From Phytohabitans aurantiacus (lineage in GTDB: Bacteria > Actinomycetota > Actinomycetes > Mycobacteriales > Micromonosporaceae): DNA of 64,000 bases. The notes beneath the pieces are model-generated. The model worked only from the letters and a program-made list of their open reading frames with translations, was not told the origin of the DNA and did no database searches. The stretch is from the NCBI RefSeq assembly GCF_027923225.1, contig NZ_BSDI01000027.1, positions 22,310 through 86,309 of the forward strand, written 5' to 3'. Shown one piece after another: positions 53,332 through 62,315 of the stretch (its first letter is position 1; each line of letters opens with the position of its first letter). The position numbers and the translations under genes were made by a program.

Positions 53332-54084
53332 CTAATACACCGTGAGGCCGTGTGAGCGCAACTGGGCGCGGACCCGGTCGACGAGGTCGGCGGTCGGTGG
53401 CGGGGTATCCGCGAGCGGAAAGTCGATGCCCAGGGCGGCGTACTTAGCGGCGCCCAGCCGGTGAAACGGCAGCACCTCCACACGCTGGACAGTAGACAGT
53501 GTCGCGACGAAGCGGGCGACGGCGGCCACGTTGTCCGGGGCGTCGGTGAGCCCAGGCACCAGCACGAACCGGATCCACATAGGGGTGCCCCGGTCGGACA
53601 GCCGCCGCGCGAAGCGCAGCGTCGGTGCCAACTCACCGCCGCCGGTCACCTGCCGGTACGTGGCGGGATCGCCGGACTTGATGTCGAGCAGCACCAGGTC
53701 GGTGGCGTCCAGCAGGCCGTCGGTGGCGCGGTCGCCGAGCGCGCCGGAGGTGTCCAGGGCGGTGTGCAGCCCAGCCTCCTTGGCGCGGCGCAACAGCGCC
53801 TCGGTGAACGCCGGCTGCAGCAGAGGCTCGCCGCCGCTGATGGTCAGCCCACCACCGGCCACCGCGATGAAGCGCGTGTACCCGGCGGCGATGCGCCACA
53901 GGTCCGGAAGCGAGGTGCGCTGTGCCGGCCGCATCCGCCAGGTGTCCGGGTTCTGGCAGTACTGGCAGCGTAGCGGGCAGCCGGCGAGGAACACCACGAA
54001 CCGGGTGCCGGGCCCGTCCACTCCGGTGGAGACGTCCCAGGAGTGGACGGACCCGGTGACGGTCGCCGTGAGGGGGGTGTTCAC
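53332..54084 (-). CDS. pflA: Pyruvate formate-lyase-activating enzyme (radical SAM)
   Basis: A 250-residue glycyl radical activase. The radical SAM motif is CPLRCQYC (C36, C40, C43), followed by TWRMRP as in PflA, ISGGEPLLQ, and a DLVLLDIKSGDP strand. It lacks the additional ferredoxin insert of other activases, as expected for PflA. The GTG start overlaps the pflB stop. It installs the glycyl radical on PflB under anoxia. Confidence 0.93.
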   Translation of the reverse strand: MNTPLTATVTGSVHSWDVSTGVDGPGTRFVVFLAGCPLRCQYCQNPDTWRMRPAQRTSLPDLWRIAAGYTRFIAVAGGGLTISGGEPLLQPAFTEALLRRAKEAGLHTALDTSGALGDRATDGLLDATDLVLLDIKSGDPATYRQVTGGGELAPTLRFARRLSDRGTPMWIRFVLVPGLTDAPDNVAAVARFVATLSTVQRVEVLPFHRLGAAKYAALGIDFPLADTPPPTADLVDRVRAQLRSHGLTVY

Positions 54085-56309
54085 AGTGACCCGTGGAAGG
54101 TCCGGGAGATGACGTCCTCCTGCTGTTCGTGTGTCAGGCGCACGAAGTTCACCGCGTACCCGGACACCCGGATCGTCAGCTGCGGATACCGCTCGGGGTG
54201 GGCCATCGCGTCGCGCAGGGTGTCGCGGTCGAGCACGTTGACGTTCATGTGGAAGCCGCCGCCGTCGGTGTATCCGTCGAGCACGCCGGCCAGGTTGGTG
54301 ATCTGCTCGTCCCGGGTGCGGCCCAGCCCCGCCGGGGTGATGGTGCTGGTCAGGGAGATCCCGTCGCGGGCGCTGCCGTACGGCAGTTTTGCTACCGACA
54401 GCGCCGCCGCGACCAGTCCGTGCCGGTCCCGGCCGTTCATCGGGTTGGCCCCTGGCGCGAACGGTTCGCCGGCGCGGCGGCCGTCCGGGGTGTTGCCGGT
54501 GTGCTTGCCGTAGACCACATTGGACGTGATGGTCAGCACCGAGAGGCTGTGCTCGGCGTTGCGGTACGCCGGCTGGCCGCGCAGCTTGGCCATGAACGTC
54601 TCGACCAGCCACACCGCGATGGCGTCGGCGCGGTCGTCGTGGTTGCCGTAGCACGGGAAGTCGCCGTCGACCGCGTAGTCGACGGCCAGGCCGGTGCGGT
54701 CGCGCAGCACCTTGACGGTGGCGTGCTTGATGGCCGACAGGCTGTCGACGGCCACCGACAGGCCGGCGATCCCGGCGGCCAGGTACCGGTGCACCGGGTA
54801 GTCGTGCAGCGCCATCTGCAGCCGCTCGTACGCGTACTTGTCGTGCATGTAGTGGATGACGTTCAGCGCGTCCACATAGGTCGCGACGAGCCAGTCGAGC
54901 ATCCGGTCGTAGGCGGCGACCACCTCCGGGTACTCCAGCACATCGCCGGTGACCGGTGCGAACGGTGGCGCCACCTGCTCGCCGGTCAGCTCGTCGCGGC
55001 CGCCGTTGATGGCGTACAACAGCGCCTTGGCGACGTTGGCGCGGGCGCCGAAGAACTGCATGTCCTTACCGACCCGCATCGCCGACACGCAGCAGGCGAT
55101 CGCAGTGTCGTCGTCGTACGCCGGGCGCAGCAGTTCGTCGTTCTCGTACTGCAAAGCGCTGGTGTCCAGCGACACCTGTGCGCAGAACCGCTTGAAGCCG
55201 GCCGGCAGCGCCGGGCTCCATAGGACGGTCAGGTTCGGCTCCGGCGCCGGGCCAAGGTTGTAGAGGGTCCGCAGGTACCGGAACGAGGTGCGGGTCACCA
55301 GGGTGCGCCCGTCGGTGCCCATCCCACCCAGGGCCTCGGTCACCCACGTCGGGTCTCCGGAGAACAGCTCGTCGTACTCGGGTGTGCGCAGGAACCGGAT
55401 GATGCGCAGCTTGATGACGAAGTCGTCGATCAGTTCCTGCGCGCCCGCCTCGTCGAGCAACCCTTCGGTCAGGTCACGTTCGAGGTAGACGTCGAGGAAC
55501 GTGGCGGTGCGGCCCAGAGACATCGCGGCGCCGTTCTGTTCCTTGGCCGCGCCGAGGTACGCGAAGTACAGCCATTGGATCGCCTCGCGGGCGGTGGTCG
55601 CCGGGCGCGAGATGTCGTAGCCGTAGCCGGCGGCCATCTGCTTGAGCTCGCGCAGCGCCCGGATCTGCTCGGCCAGCTCTTCCCGGTCGCGGATGACGGT
55701 GGCCGTGGACGGGTAGGCGTCGAGGCGAGCACGGTCGTCGCGCCGGGCGGTGATGAGCCGGTCCACGCCATACAGCGGCACGCGCCGGTAATCGCCGACG
55801 ATGCGTCCGCGGCCGTACGCGTCCGGAAGCCCGGTGATGATGTTCGACCGGCGGGCGGCGCGGACCGCTTCCGGGTACGCGTCGAAGACGCCCTGGTTGT
55901 GTGTCTTGCGGTACCGCGTGAAGATCTCCTTCACAGCGCCGTCCATCGGGTACCCGTAGGCGGTCAGCGCGTTCTCCACCATGCGTACGCCACCGGCGGG
56001 CAGGATGGCTCGGCGCAGCGGCGCGTCGGTCTGCAGCCCGACGATCAGCTCGCGGTCCCGGTCGATGTAGCCGGGCGCGTGCGCGGTGATGGTCGACGGC
56101 GTATGAGTGTCCACATCGTACACTCCTCGCCGGCGCTTCTCGGCGAACAGCTCACCCAGCCCATCCCACAGCGCCCGGGTCCGCTCCGTCGGTCCTGCCA
56201 GGAAGCCCGCATCGCCCTCGTATGGGGTGTAGTTGTGCCGGATGAAGTCCGCTACGTCGATCCGCTGCCGCCACTCGACGCCGGTGAAGCCCCGCCACGC
56301 CTGGGTCAT
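54081..56309 (-). CDS. pflB: Pyruvate formate-lyase
   Basis: A 742-residue glycyl radical enzyme that splits pyruvate and CoA into acetyl-CoA and formate. The adjacent catalytic cysteines are C406 and C407 (ACCVSAM) and the glycyl radical site is G717 (RVSGYAVNF), both expected for PFL. ATG 56309 is chosen because AGGAGG lies 5 nt upstream; an ATG at 56324 has no ribosome binding site. PFL is uncommon in actinobacteria considered obligately aerobic. A DevR-type box pair precedes it. Confidence 0.95.
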   Translation of the reverse strand: MTQAWRGFTGVEWRQRIDVADFIRHNYTPYEGDAGFLAGPTERTRALWDGLGELFAEKRRRGVYDVDTHTPSTITAHAPGYIDRDRELIVGLQTDAPLRRAILPAGGVRMVENALTAYGYPMDGAVKEIFTRYRKTHNQGVFDAYPEAVRAARRSNIITGLPDAYGRGRIVGDYRRVPLYGVDRLITARRDDRARLDAYPSTATVIRDREELAEQIRALRELKQMAAGYGYDISRPATTAREAIQWLYFAYLGAAKEQNGAAMSLGRTATFLDVYLERDLTEGLLDEAGAQELIDDFVIKLRIIRFLRTPEYDELFSGDPTWVTEALGGMGTDGRTLVTRTSFRYLRTLYNLGPAPEPNLTVLWSPALPAGFKRFCAQVSLDTSALQYENDELLRPAYDDDTAIACCVSAMRVGKDMQFFGARANVAKALLYAINGGRDELTGEQVAPPFAPVTGDVLEYPEVVAAYDRMLDWLVATYVDALNVIHYMHDKYAYERLQMALHDYPVHRYLAAGIAGLSVAVDSLSAIKHATVKVLRDRTGLAVDYAVDGDFPCYGNHDDRADAIAVWLVETFMAKLRGQPAYRNAEHSLSVLTITSNVVYGKHTGNTPDGRRAGEPFAPGANPMNGRDRHGLVAAALSVAKLPYGSARDGISLTSTITPAGLGRTRDEQITNLAGVLDGYTDGGGFHMNVNVLDRDTLRDAMAHPERYPQLTIRVSGYAVNFVRLTHEQQEDVISRTFHGSL

Positions 56310-56374
56310 TTCCGCCTCCTGCATTGGGGAAACCCTTCCATTTCCAGCCTGGGCCGTTCGGCGGGCCCGGCCCA

Positions 56375-56410
56375 GAGGCTTAGGTCCCGCCGGTTCGGGA
56401 CGGTCCTACT
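56375..56410 (-). promoter_or_regulatory. Tandem DevR/DosR boxes upstream of pflB
   Basis: On the minus strand, GGGACCTAAGCCTC (56375-56388) is the promoter-proximal box. A half site containing GGGACGGTCC starts exactly 22 bp away at 56397 and overlaps the stop of the acyl-CoA synthetase gene. The proximal box predicts a pflB start about 30 nt before the ATG at 56309. Confidence 0.75.
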
Positions 56411-59102
56411 CCGGCTGGCGCAACCCGCGCAGCGTGGCGTCCGGCTCGATGCCGGCCGGCGCGAGCCGCAGCTTCGCGTCGACCGCGACCGCGCCGTCCG
56501 ATCCGACCATGACGGGGTTGAGGTCCAGTTCGGCGATCTCCGGCAGGTCCTCGGCGAGCCGGCCGAGCCGCAGAACCAAGTCCTCGACAGCCGCGGTGTC
56601 GGCGGGCGGCGCGCCCCGATATCCGGTCAGCAGCGGCGCCGCCCGCAAGGAGCGCCACATGCGGCCCGCGTCCAGGTCGGTCATCGGCACCAGCCGGAAG
56701 GCGCGGTCGCCGAGTAGATCGGTGTACACGCCACCGAGGCCGAGCATCACCAGCGAGCCGAACAGTGGGTCGTGCACGATGCCCGCCACCAGTTCCACTT
56801 GGCCGACGGCTTGAGGCTGCACCAGCACCCGCGGGTCGGGCTTTCCTACCGCGGCCGCGATGGCGCGGTAGGCGCTGCGCACTGCTGCTGGCTCGTCGAG
56901 TCCGATGTGGACGGCGCCGATGTCGCTTTTGTGGACCAGTGCCGGGTCGGCGGCCTTGAGTACTACTGGGTACCCCATCGTACTGGCCGCCTCGACCGCG
57001 GCGCCGGCGCTGGCCGCCTCGACGGAGGCCAGTACGGGGATGCCGTACCGGCCGAGGATGTCGGCGATGCGCGGGTACGGCTGCCAGCCGCCGCCACCGG
57101 CCAGAGCGGCGTGCACGACTGCTCGCGCGCCGACGCTGTCTACATCGGACAGGGTGGGTCGGGCGCCGAGTGGGCTGCGGCGCCAGCGCGCGTACCCGGC
57201 CGCGTGGGCCAGCGCGCGCACGGCCCGCTCCGGCAGGTCGTAGACCGGTACCCGGCGCACGCCCAGCGCCGCCGGTGAGTCGCTGGTGCCGATCACCACC
57301 ACGGTGGCGGTCAACGCCTCATGCCGATCCAGCACCGGGGTCACCTGAGCCAGTACCGCCGGTACGTCGTTGGCCCGGGTCGCTGCCACGACCAGCAGCA
57401 CGGCGTCCGCCTCGCCGCTGGCGGCCACCGCCTCCACCGTGGCCGCGAACGCGGCTGGCGTGGCACCGGCGCCCAGGTCCAGCGGGTTGTCCAGCGCTGC
57501 CGCGCCGGCTGCGGCTCGGGCGAGCCGCTCCCGCAGTTGCTGGCTGGGCGCGGGCACCCGCAGACCGGCGGCCTCAGCGGCATCCGCGGCCAGCACGTTG
57601 ACCCCGCCGGCGTTGCCGACGATGGCGAGCCGGTCGCCGGCCGGCAGCGGCTGCTCAGTAAGCAGGCGCGCGGTGTCCAGCAGTTCACCCAGGTTGTCGA
57701 CCCGGACCACGCCGGCCTGGGCGAACAGGGCGTCCACCGCGACGTCCGGCGCGGCCGCGGCCGCGGTGTGCGAGGCGCCGGCCCGCTGCCCTGCGGCGGA
57801 GCGGCCGCTTTTGACGGCCAGTACCGGCTTGCGGCGACCGAGCGCGCGGACCAGCCGGGCGAACTTGCGCGGGTTGCCGAACGACTCCAGGTACAGCGCC
57901 ACCGCGCGGGTCGCTGGGTCGTCGTACCAGTACGCGAGCAGGTCGTTGCCGCTGATGTCGGCCTTGTTGCCCAGCGAGACGAACGTCGAGATACCGCAGC
58001 CGGTCCGGGCGGCCTGTGCGAGCAGCGCGATACCGACGGCGCCGGACTGCGAGGCGACGCCAAGGCCGCCGGGCGGCGACGCGGTCGGCGCGAAGCAGGC
58101 GTTGAGCCGTACGTCCGGCGCGGTGTTGACGATGCCGAGACAGTTGGGTCCGACCAGCCGGATACCGTGCGCCCGGGCGATGCGGACCAGTTCGGCCTGC
58201 GCGGCGCGGCCACCGGTGCCGGACTCGCCAAATCCCGAGCTGAGGATGACCGCGGCCCGTGCCCCGGCCCGGCCCGCCTCGACCAGCACCTCGCGCACCG
58301 CGTCGCCCGGCACCGCCACGACGACCAGGTCGACGGGCGCCGGCACCTGCGCCAACGACGGCCAGGCCCGCAGCCCGGCGATCGCGTCGGCGCCCGGGTT
58401 CACCGGATAGATCGGCCCGGTGAACCCGCCCTCGACGAGCGCGCGCAGCGTCTCGTGGCCGATCCCGCCTGGCCGCCGCCCGGCGCCGACCACGGCCACG
58501 GAACGCGGCGCGAGCAGCGGCCGCAGGGCCGCCCGCTCGGCCGCTCGGTCCCGGGCGTCGGCGGCCAGTAATGCCGTCTCGTCGGTGGTGGTCGCGACGT
58601 CCACGTCCACGACGCCGTCCATCAACCGGGTACGGGTGCGGCCGGTCAGATCCTTGGCGACCCGCAGCATCCGGAAGTTACCGGGCAGCACCTCACCGGT
58701 CAGCTCGACTATGCCATGTTGCCGGGCGTGCGCGGCCAGATGCTCCAGTAACAGCGTGCCGATGCCCCGGCCACGATGAGGGCCGGCTACGAATACGGCG
58801 AACTCGGCACGCAGGTCGTCCTCGGTCGCCCGCTCGTACGAGGCCACCCCGACCACGTCGCCGGCGACCTGAGCCACCATCGCGCCGTGTTCCGGGCCCG
58901 GCGCCCGAACGAGCCGCTCGACTTCGGAGGCGATCACCGAACGGCTCGGCGTGGCGAAGAACCGCAGTCGCAGGCTCTCCGGCGACGCGTCCGCGTACAA
59001 GCGAGCCAGTGCGGCCACGTCGTCCCGGGTGGTCGCGCGGATGTGGACGATGCCGCCGTCCGCGGCAAGTGCGTCGCAGCCCGTCAGGGCCATGCTGGTC
59101 AC
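56406..59102 (-). CDS. GNAT-NDP-forming acyl-CoA synthetase fusion
   Basis: An 898-residue fusion. Residues about 20-175 are a GNAT domain (GPHRGRGIGTLLLEHL). A CoA-binding domain (SVAVVGAGRRPGGIGHETLR), two succinyl-CoA ligase-like domains with the phospho-His region (GPNCLGIVN and a VASQSGAVG strand) and a C-terminal ATP-grasp domain (PVVLKAADPALVHKSDIGAV) follow. ADP-forming synthetases turn acyl-CoA into acid plus ATP; Pat-type fusions also acetylate proteins. GTG 59102 follows GAGGAGG. Beside pflB it could yield acetate and ATP. Confidence 0.85.
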   Translation of the reverse strand: MTSMALTGCDALAADGGIVHIRATTRDDVAALARLYADASPESLRLRFFATPSRSVIASEVERLVRAPGPEHGAMVAQVAGDVVGVASYERATEDDLRAEFAVFVAGPHRGRGIGTLLLEHLAAHARQHGIVELTGEVLPGNFRMLRVAKDLTGRTRTRLMDGVVDVDVATTTDETALLAADARDRAAERAALRPLLAPRSVAVVGAGRRPGGIGHETLRALVEGGFTGPIYPVNPGADAIAGLRAWPSLAQVPAPVDLVVVAVPGDAVREVLVEAGRAGARAAVILSSGFGESGTGGRAAQAELVRIARAHGIRLVGPNCLGIVNTAPDVRLNACFAPTASPPGGLGVASQSGAVGIALLAQAARTGCGISTFVSLGNKADISGNDLLAYWYDDPATRAVALYLESFGNPRKFARLVRALGRRKPVLAVKSGRSAAGQRAGASHTAAAAAPDVAVDALFAQAGVVRVDNLGELLDTARLLTEQPLPAGDRLAIVGNAGGVNVLAADAAEAAGLRVPAPSQQLRERLARAAAGAAALDNPLDLGAGATPAAFAATVEAVAASGEADAVLLVVAATRANDVPAVLAQVTPVLDRHEALTATVVVIGTSDSPAALGVRRVPVYDLPERAVRALAHAAGYARWRRSPLGARPTLSDVDSVGARAVVHAALAGGGGWQPYPRIADILGRYGIPVLASVEAASAGAAVEAASTMGYPVVLKAADPALVHKSDIGAVHIGLDEPAAVRSAYRAIAAAVGKPDPRVLVQPQAVGQVELVAGIVHDPLFGSLVMLGLGGVYTDLLGDRAFRLVPMTDLDAGRMWRSLRAAPLLTGYRGAPPADTAAVEDLVLRLGRLAEDLPEIAELDLNPVMVGSDGAVAVDAKLRLAPAGIEPDATLRGLRQPE

Positions 59103-59123
59103 GGTGTTCCTCCTCGATCGTGG

Positions 59124-59438
59124 TCAGCGCCAGCGGCTGGTCCGGGCCAGCTGGGCGCGCAGCCGTCCCTGCGCCAGGTCGACCGCTTCGGTCACGGTCG
59201 GCGCGGTGGCGCGGGCGTGCAGGTCGACGCCGCTGACGTCGGCGTGCACGCGGACGGTGTAGAGGCGTCCGGGGTTCTGGTCCGTGAGCCGCTCGATGGT
59301 CAGCCGGACGAACAACACCGGGCGAGGTGCAGTCCGGAACGCGGCGGCCACCTTGGTCCGGGCGTAGTCGACCTGCGCGGCCGGGATCGGGCCGCGGACG
59401 TGGACCTGCGGTTGCGGTGATGCGACGGTGCCGGGCAT
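59124..59438 (-). CDS. HPF/RaiA-like ribosome hibernation protein
   Basis: A 104-residue basic protein with the beta-alpha pattern of the HPF/RaiA family (QVHVRGPIPAAQVDYARTKV, VRVHADVSGVDLHARATAPT) but lacking the long C-terminal dimerisation domain. Such proteins inactivate 70S or 100S ribosomes in resting cells, and the mycobacterial DosR regulon contains a member (RafH, Rv0079). The match is by pattern, so moderate confidence. It precedes the GNAT-synthetase gene by 21 bp and is probably the first gene of that operon. Confidence 0.6.
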   Translation of the reverse strand: MPGTVASPQPQVHVRGPIPAAQVDYARTKVAAAFRTAPRPVLFVRLTIERLTDQNPGRLYTVRVHADVSGVDLHARATAPTVTEAVDLAQGRLRAQLARTSRWR

Positions 59439-59498
59439 CAGGGCCTCCCATCACTCGTTTACGAGGCCACCATCCCGCCCGCTGGAGGTTGCGAGACA

Positions 59499-59512
59499 GG
59501 GCCTTTGGACCC
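59499..59512. promoter_or_regulatory. DevR/DosR-type box in divergent HPF-like/CBS-BON region
   Basis: GGGCCTTTGGACCC (reverse complement GGGTCCAAAGGCCC) is a near-palindromic box between the divergent HPF-like and CBS-BON genes. It is centred about 100 bp before the CBS-BON ATG and 67 bp before the HPF-like ATG. No second copy at 22 bp is seen. Confidence 0.75.
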
Positions 59513-59605
59513 GGGCCGCGCAGTCGATCGGCACTGACGCCGGGCGTGCGACCAGCCCTACGGTCAGGTCAGGAGATGGACTCGGGAGAGGAAACGAGGC
59601 GGACC

Positions 59606-60292
59606 ATGAAGCTGTGGAATGTTGGTGACGTCATGACGAGAGACGTCGCCGCGGTGCGAGAGGGGACGCCCTACCGCGAGATCGTCGACATCCTCGCGAG
59701 TCGCCAGGTCAGCGCGGTCCCTGTCATCGACGACTTCGACCATGTGCTGGGTGTGGTGTCCGAGGCGGACCTGCTACGCAAGATCGAGACTGAGGGGCGC
59801 CCGGAAACGCGACGGGTCTTCGAGAGCCGGCGGCGCCGCGCGGCGCGGGTCAAGGCCGGTGCGCGGGTGGCCCGCGACCTGATGTCAACCCCCGCCGTCA
59901 CCACGATGGCGCACACGTTGATCCCGGCGGCCGCGCGCCTCATGGACGCCGAACAGGTCAAGCGCCTTCCGGTCATCAACGACCTGGGGCGGCTGGTCGG
60001 CATCGTGACCCGCAGCGACCTGCTGAAGGTACACCTGCGGCCGGACGCCGACATCCGCCACGACGTGGTGGAGGGCGTGCTGCACCGCGTCATGGCCGTT
60101 CGTGACGGCACCGTCCGCGTCGAGACCCACGACGGCATCGTCACGCTCACGGGCGAACTTGACCTGTGCAGCGCCACCAGGACTGCGGTCCGGCTGGCCC
60201 AGGCCGTTCCCGGTGTGGTGGCAGTGGAGGACAGGCTTTCCTTCCAGTACGACGACACCGCGCTGGCGCACCTCACGCAGGGCGGCGCGTGA
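59606..60292 (+). CDS. CBS-BON protein (copy 2)
   Basis: A 228-residue paralogue of the 11.4-kb protein with the same order: CBS (about 8-65), CBS (about 95-150, ending TRSDLLKVHLRPD) and BON (about 165-215, VETHDGIVTLTGEL). It probably senses nucleotides under energy limitation. The two copies share a KVHLRPD junction between CBS and BON. The start at 59606 is preceded by GAGGCGGACC. A perfect terminator follows. Confidence 0.88.
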   Translation: MKLWNVGDVMTRDVAAVREGTPYREIVDILASRQVSAVPVIDDFDHVLGVVSEADLLRKIETEGRPETRRVFESRRRRAARVKAGARVARDLMSTPAVTTMAHTLIPAAARLMDAEQVKRLPVINDLGRLVGIVTRSDLLKVHLRPDADIRHDVVEGVLHRVMAVRDGTVRVETHDGIVTLTGELDLCSATRTAVRLAQAVPGVVAVEDRLSFQYDDTALAHLTQGGA

Positions 60293-60305
60293 GCGTCCAA
60301 AATGA

Positions 60306-60336
60306 CCAGAGGACCCCGCGAGGCGGGGTCCTCTGG
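60306..60336. terminator. Intrinsic terminator, 14-bp perfect stem
   Basis: CCAGAGGACCCCGC and GCGGGGTCCTCTGG pair perfectly around the loop GAG, between the convergent CBS-BON and universal stress genes. It is preceded by AAAATGA on the plus strand and should work in both directions. Confidence 0.88.
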
Positions 60337-60342
60337 CGTCGA

Positions 60343-60810
60343 TCAGGGCACGGCCGGCGTGGCCGGGCTGGGTACCGGGTGCGGCACCGGCACCACGACG
60401 ACGGGACAGCTGGACTTGCGGATGCACTCCTCGCTGACCGAACCGAGCACGGTGTGCCGGACCCGGCTGTGTCCGTGGCTGCCGAGTACGAGCAGGTCCG
60501 CACGCCGGGCCGCCGCCGCCAGGACGTCGCCCGGCCGTCCCTCCAGTACCTCCGTGGCGATCGGCAGGGCACCGCGCTCGTGTGGCGGCACCATCTCGAT
60601 CTCGTGCCTGAGCATCGTCTCGGCCCGCTCGCGCTCATCTGCCGGGCTCAGCGTGCCCGGCGGCATAGCGTCGATGCCGTCCCACCGCCATGCGGTCACG
60701 GCCTGCACCGTGCCGCCATGGCCGGCCGCTTCGCGCACCGCCCACCGCAGCGCGCGGCGACCACCGTCGGAGCCGTCGACTCCGACCACGATCTGATAGT
60801 TCGTCGTCAT
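60343..60810 (-). CDS. Single-domain universal stress protein
   Basis: A 155-residue UspA protein with VVGVDGSDGGRRALRWAV at the N-terminus and the complete ATP-loop motif GSHGHSRVRHTVLGSVSEE near the C-terminus. AAGGAGGGACCGGAA precedes the ATG at 60810. It lies 20 bp after the beta-CASP nuclease gene in the same direction and is probably cotranscribed with it. Confidence 0.9.
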   Translation of the reverse strand: MTTNYQIVVGVDGSDGGRRALRWAVREAAGHGGTVQAVTAWRWDGIDAMPPGTLSPADERERAETMLRHEIEMVPPHERGALPIATEVLEGRPGDVLAAAARRADLLVLGSHGHSRVRHTVLGSVSEECIRKSSCPVVVVPVPHPVPSPATPAVP

Positions 60811-60830
60811 TTCCGGTCCCTCCTTCGCGG

Positions 60831-62222
60831 TTAGAGCAGGACTCGTTCGGCGTGATGCGGGACCACCGCACACCAGCCGAGTTCGGTGCCGATCCGGGCA
60901 GCGAGTGCGGCGGCCGGACCGGGCTCACCGTGCACCACATAGCAGGCGCGTGGCGGCTCCGGCGCGGTGCGCAACCAGGACAGTACGCCGTCGGCGTCCG
61001 CGTGCGCCGAGAGATCGTCCACGCCGACCACCTCGGCACGGACGGGTACGTACTGGCCGAAGATCTTGAGTGCCTTGGCGCCGTCCAGCAGCGCTCGGCC
61101 GCGGGTGCCGGCGACCTGGAACCCGGGCAGCAGGATCAGGTTGCGTGTCTCTGGGGCCAGGGACTCGAGATGATGCACGACCCGGCCGCCGGTGGCCATT
61201 CCGGACGCCGAGATCAGCACGCACGGTCCCGGCGGGTTGTTCAGCCGGCGGGACTGCTCCTGGTCGGGCACCAGGTGTAGCTCGCCCGGGTCGAAGGGGT
61301 CCGTCGGTGATTCGCGTACCGCTGGCGCGATCTCCGGGCTGTTCTCGCGTACCGCCTGCCGGTAGACGTCCAGCGCGGCGAGCGCCATCGGGCTGTCCAC
61401 ATAGACCGGTACAGTCGGCAGCGCACCGGAACGCATGAGCTCGCGTAGGGCCATGAGCAGCAACGGAGTACGGTCGATAGCGAAGGCCGGCACGAGCACG
61501 ACGCCGCCGCGGGCGATCGTCCGTCGGATCGGATCGGCCAGCCGCTCCAGGTCGCGGGGCGGGTGCCGGCGGTCGCCGTAGGTCGACTCCACGACCAGCG
61601 CGTCCACGGCCGGCACCGGATCGGGTGGGGCCAGCAAGGGGTGCGAGCCGCGCCCCAGGTCGCCGGAGAACCCCACCGACCGGCCCTCCGCCCGCACCTC
61701 CACAGTGGACGAGCCGAGGATGTGGCCGGCCCGGCGTAGCCGCACCGTCAGGTCGTGCAGGTCGCCGACCGGCTGGGTACGGCCGTACGGCAGCGGCCGG
61801 AACAGCCCGATGGCTTTCTCCGCGTCCGCGGAGTCGAACAGTGGCAGCGGGGGATCATGGCGGCTCGATCCGCGCCGCGCCGCGTGTTCGGCGTCTTCCT
61901 CTTGCAGGTGTGCCGCGTCGCGCAGCACGATCGCCGCCACCTCGGCGGTCCACGGTGAGCAGTACACCGGCCCGGAGTACCCGTGGCGGACCAGCCGTGG
62001 CAGGAAGCCGCAGTGGTCCAGATGCGCGTGGCTGAGCACGATCGCGTCGAGGTCGAAGACGGTGCCGGGGAAGGCCGCCCAGTTGCGGCGGCGCAGCTCA
62101 CGGTCGCCCTGGTACAGGCCGCAGTCCACCAGCACCCGTCCGCTGTCGCACGAAACCAGGAACTTGCTCCCGGTCACCGTGCCGGTCCCACCCAAGAATC
62201 GCAGGCTCGCAGTCTCGATCAT
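60831..62222 (-). CDS. Metallo-beta-lactamase/beta-CASP RNA-processing exonuclease-like protein
   Basis: A 463-residue MBL-fold protein with the zinc motif SHAHLDHCG, followed by GHILGSSTVEV, FSGDLGRG, the beta-CASP insert (ESTYGDRRHPP, FAIDRTPLLL) and the C-terminal RMK domain with SAHADADG and a late histidine. Relatives are RNA-processing nucleases of the Ysh1/CPSF-like group. Whether it acts on RNA here is inferred. It is followed by a Usp gene. Only a weak box-like sequence (62280-62293) lies upstream. Confidence 0.88.
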   Translation of the reverse strand: MIETASLRFLGGTGTVTGSKFLVSCDSGRVLVDCGLYQGDRELRRRNWAAFPGTVFDLDAIVLSHAHLDHCGFLPRLVRHGYSGPVYCSPWTAEVAAIVLRDAAHLQEEDAEHAARRGSSRHDPPLPLFDSADAEKAIGLFRPLPYGRTQPVGDLHDLTVRLRRAGHILGSSTVEVRAEGRSVGFSGDLGRGSHPLLAPPDPVPAVDALVVESTYGDRRHPPRDLERLADPIRRTIARGGVVLVPAFAIDRTPLLLMALRELMRSGALPTVPVYVDSPMALAALDVYRQAVRENSPEIAPAVRESPTDPFDPGELHLVPDQEQSRRLNNPPGPCVLISASGMATGGRVVHHLESLAPETRNLILLPGFQVAGTRGRALLDGAKALKIFGQYVPVRAEVVGVDDLSAHADADGVLSWLRTAPEPPRACYVVHGEPGPAAALAARIGTELGWCAVVPHHAERVLL

Positions 62223-62315
62223 GCCACCATTGCACGCCCGCGCCCGGCGGCGAGGTAGGTCCGCAGGACCCGCCAGGCCGGGTCTTGCGGCCCCCTCGCC
62301 GCCCGTGACCGTGGC

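Noticed and set aside
62280..62293. DevR box upstream of the beta-CASP gene (GGGTCTTGCGGCCC)
   Set aside because: Only about 10 of 14 positions match, without a paired copy at 22 bp; too weak to call.
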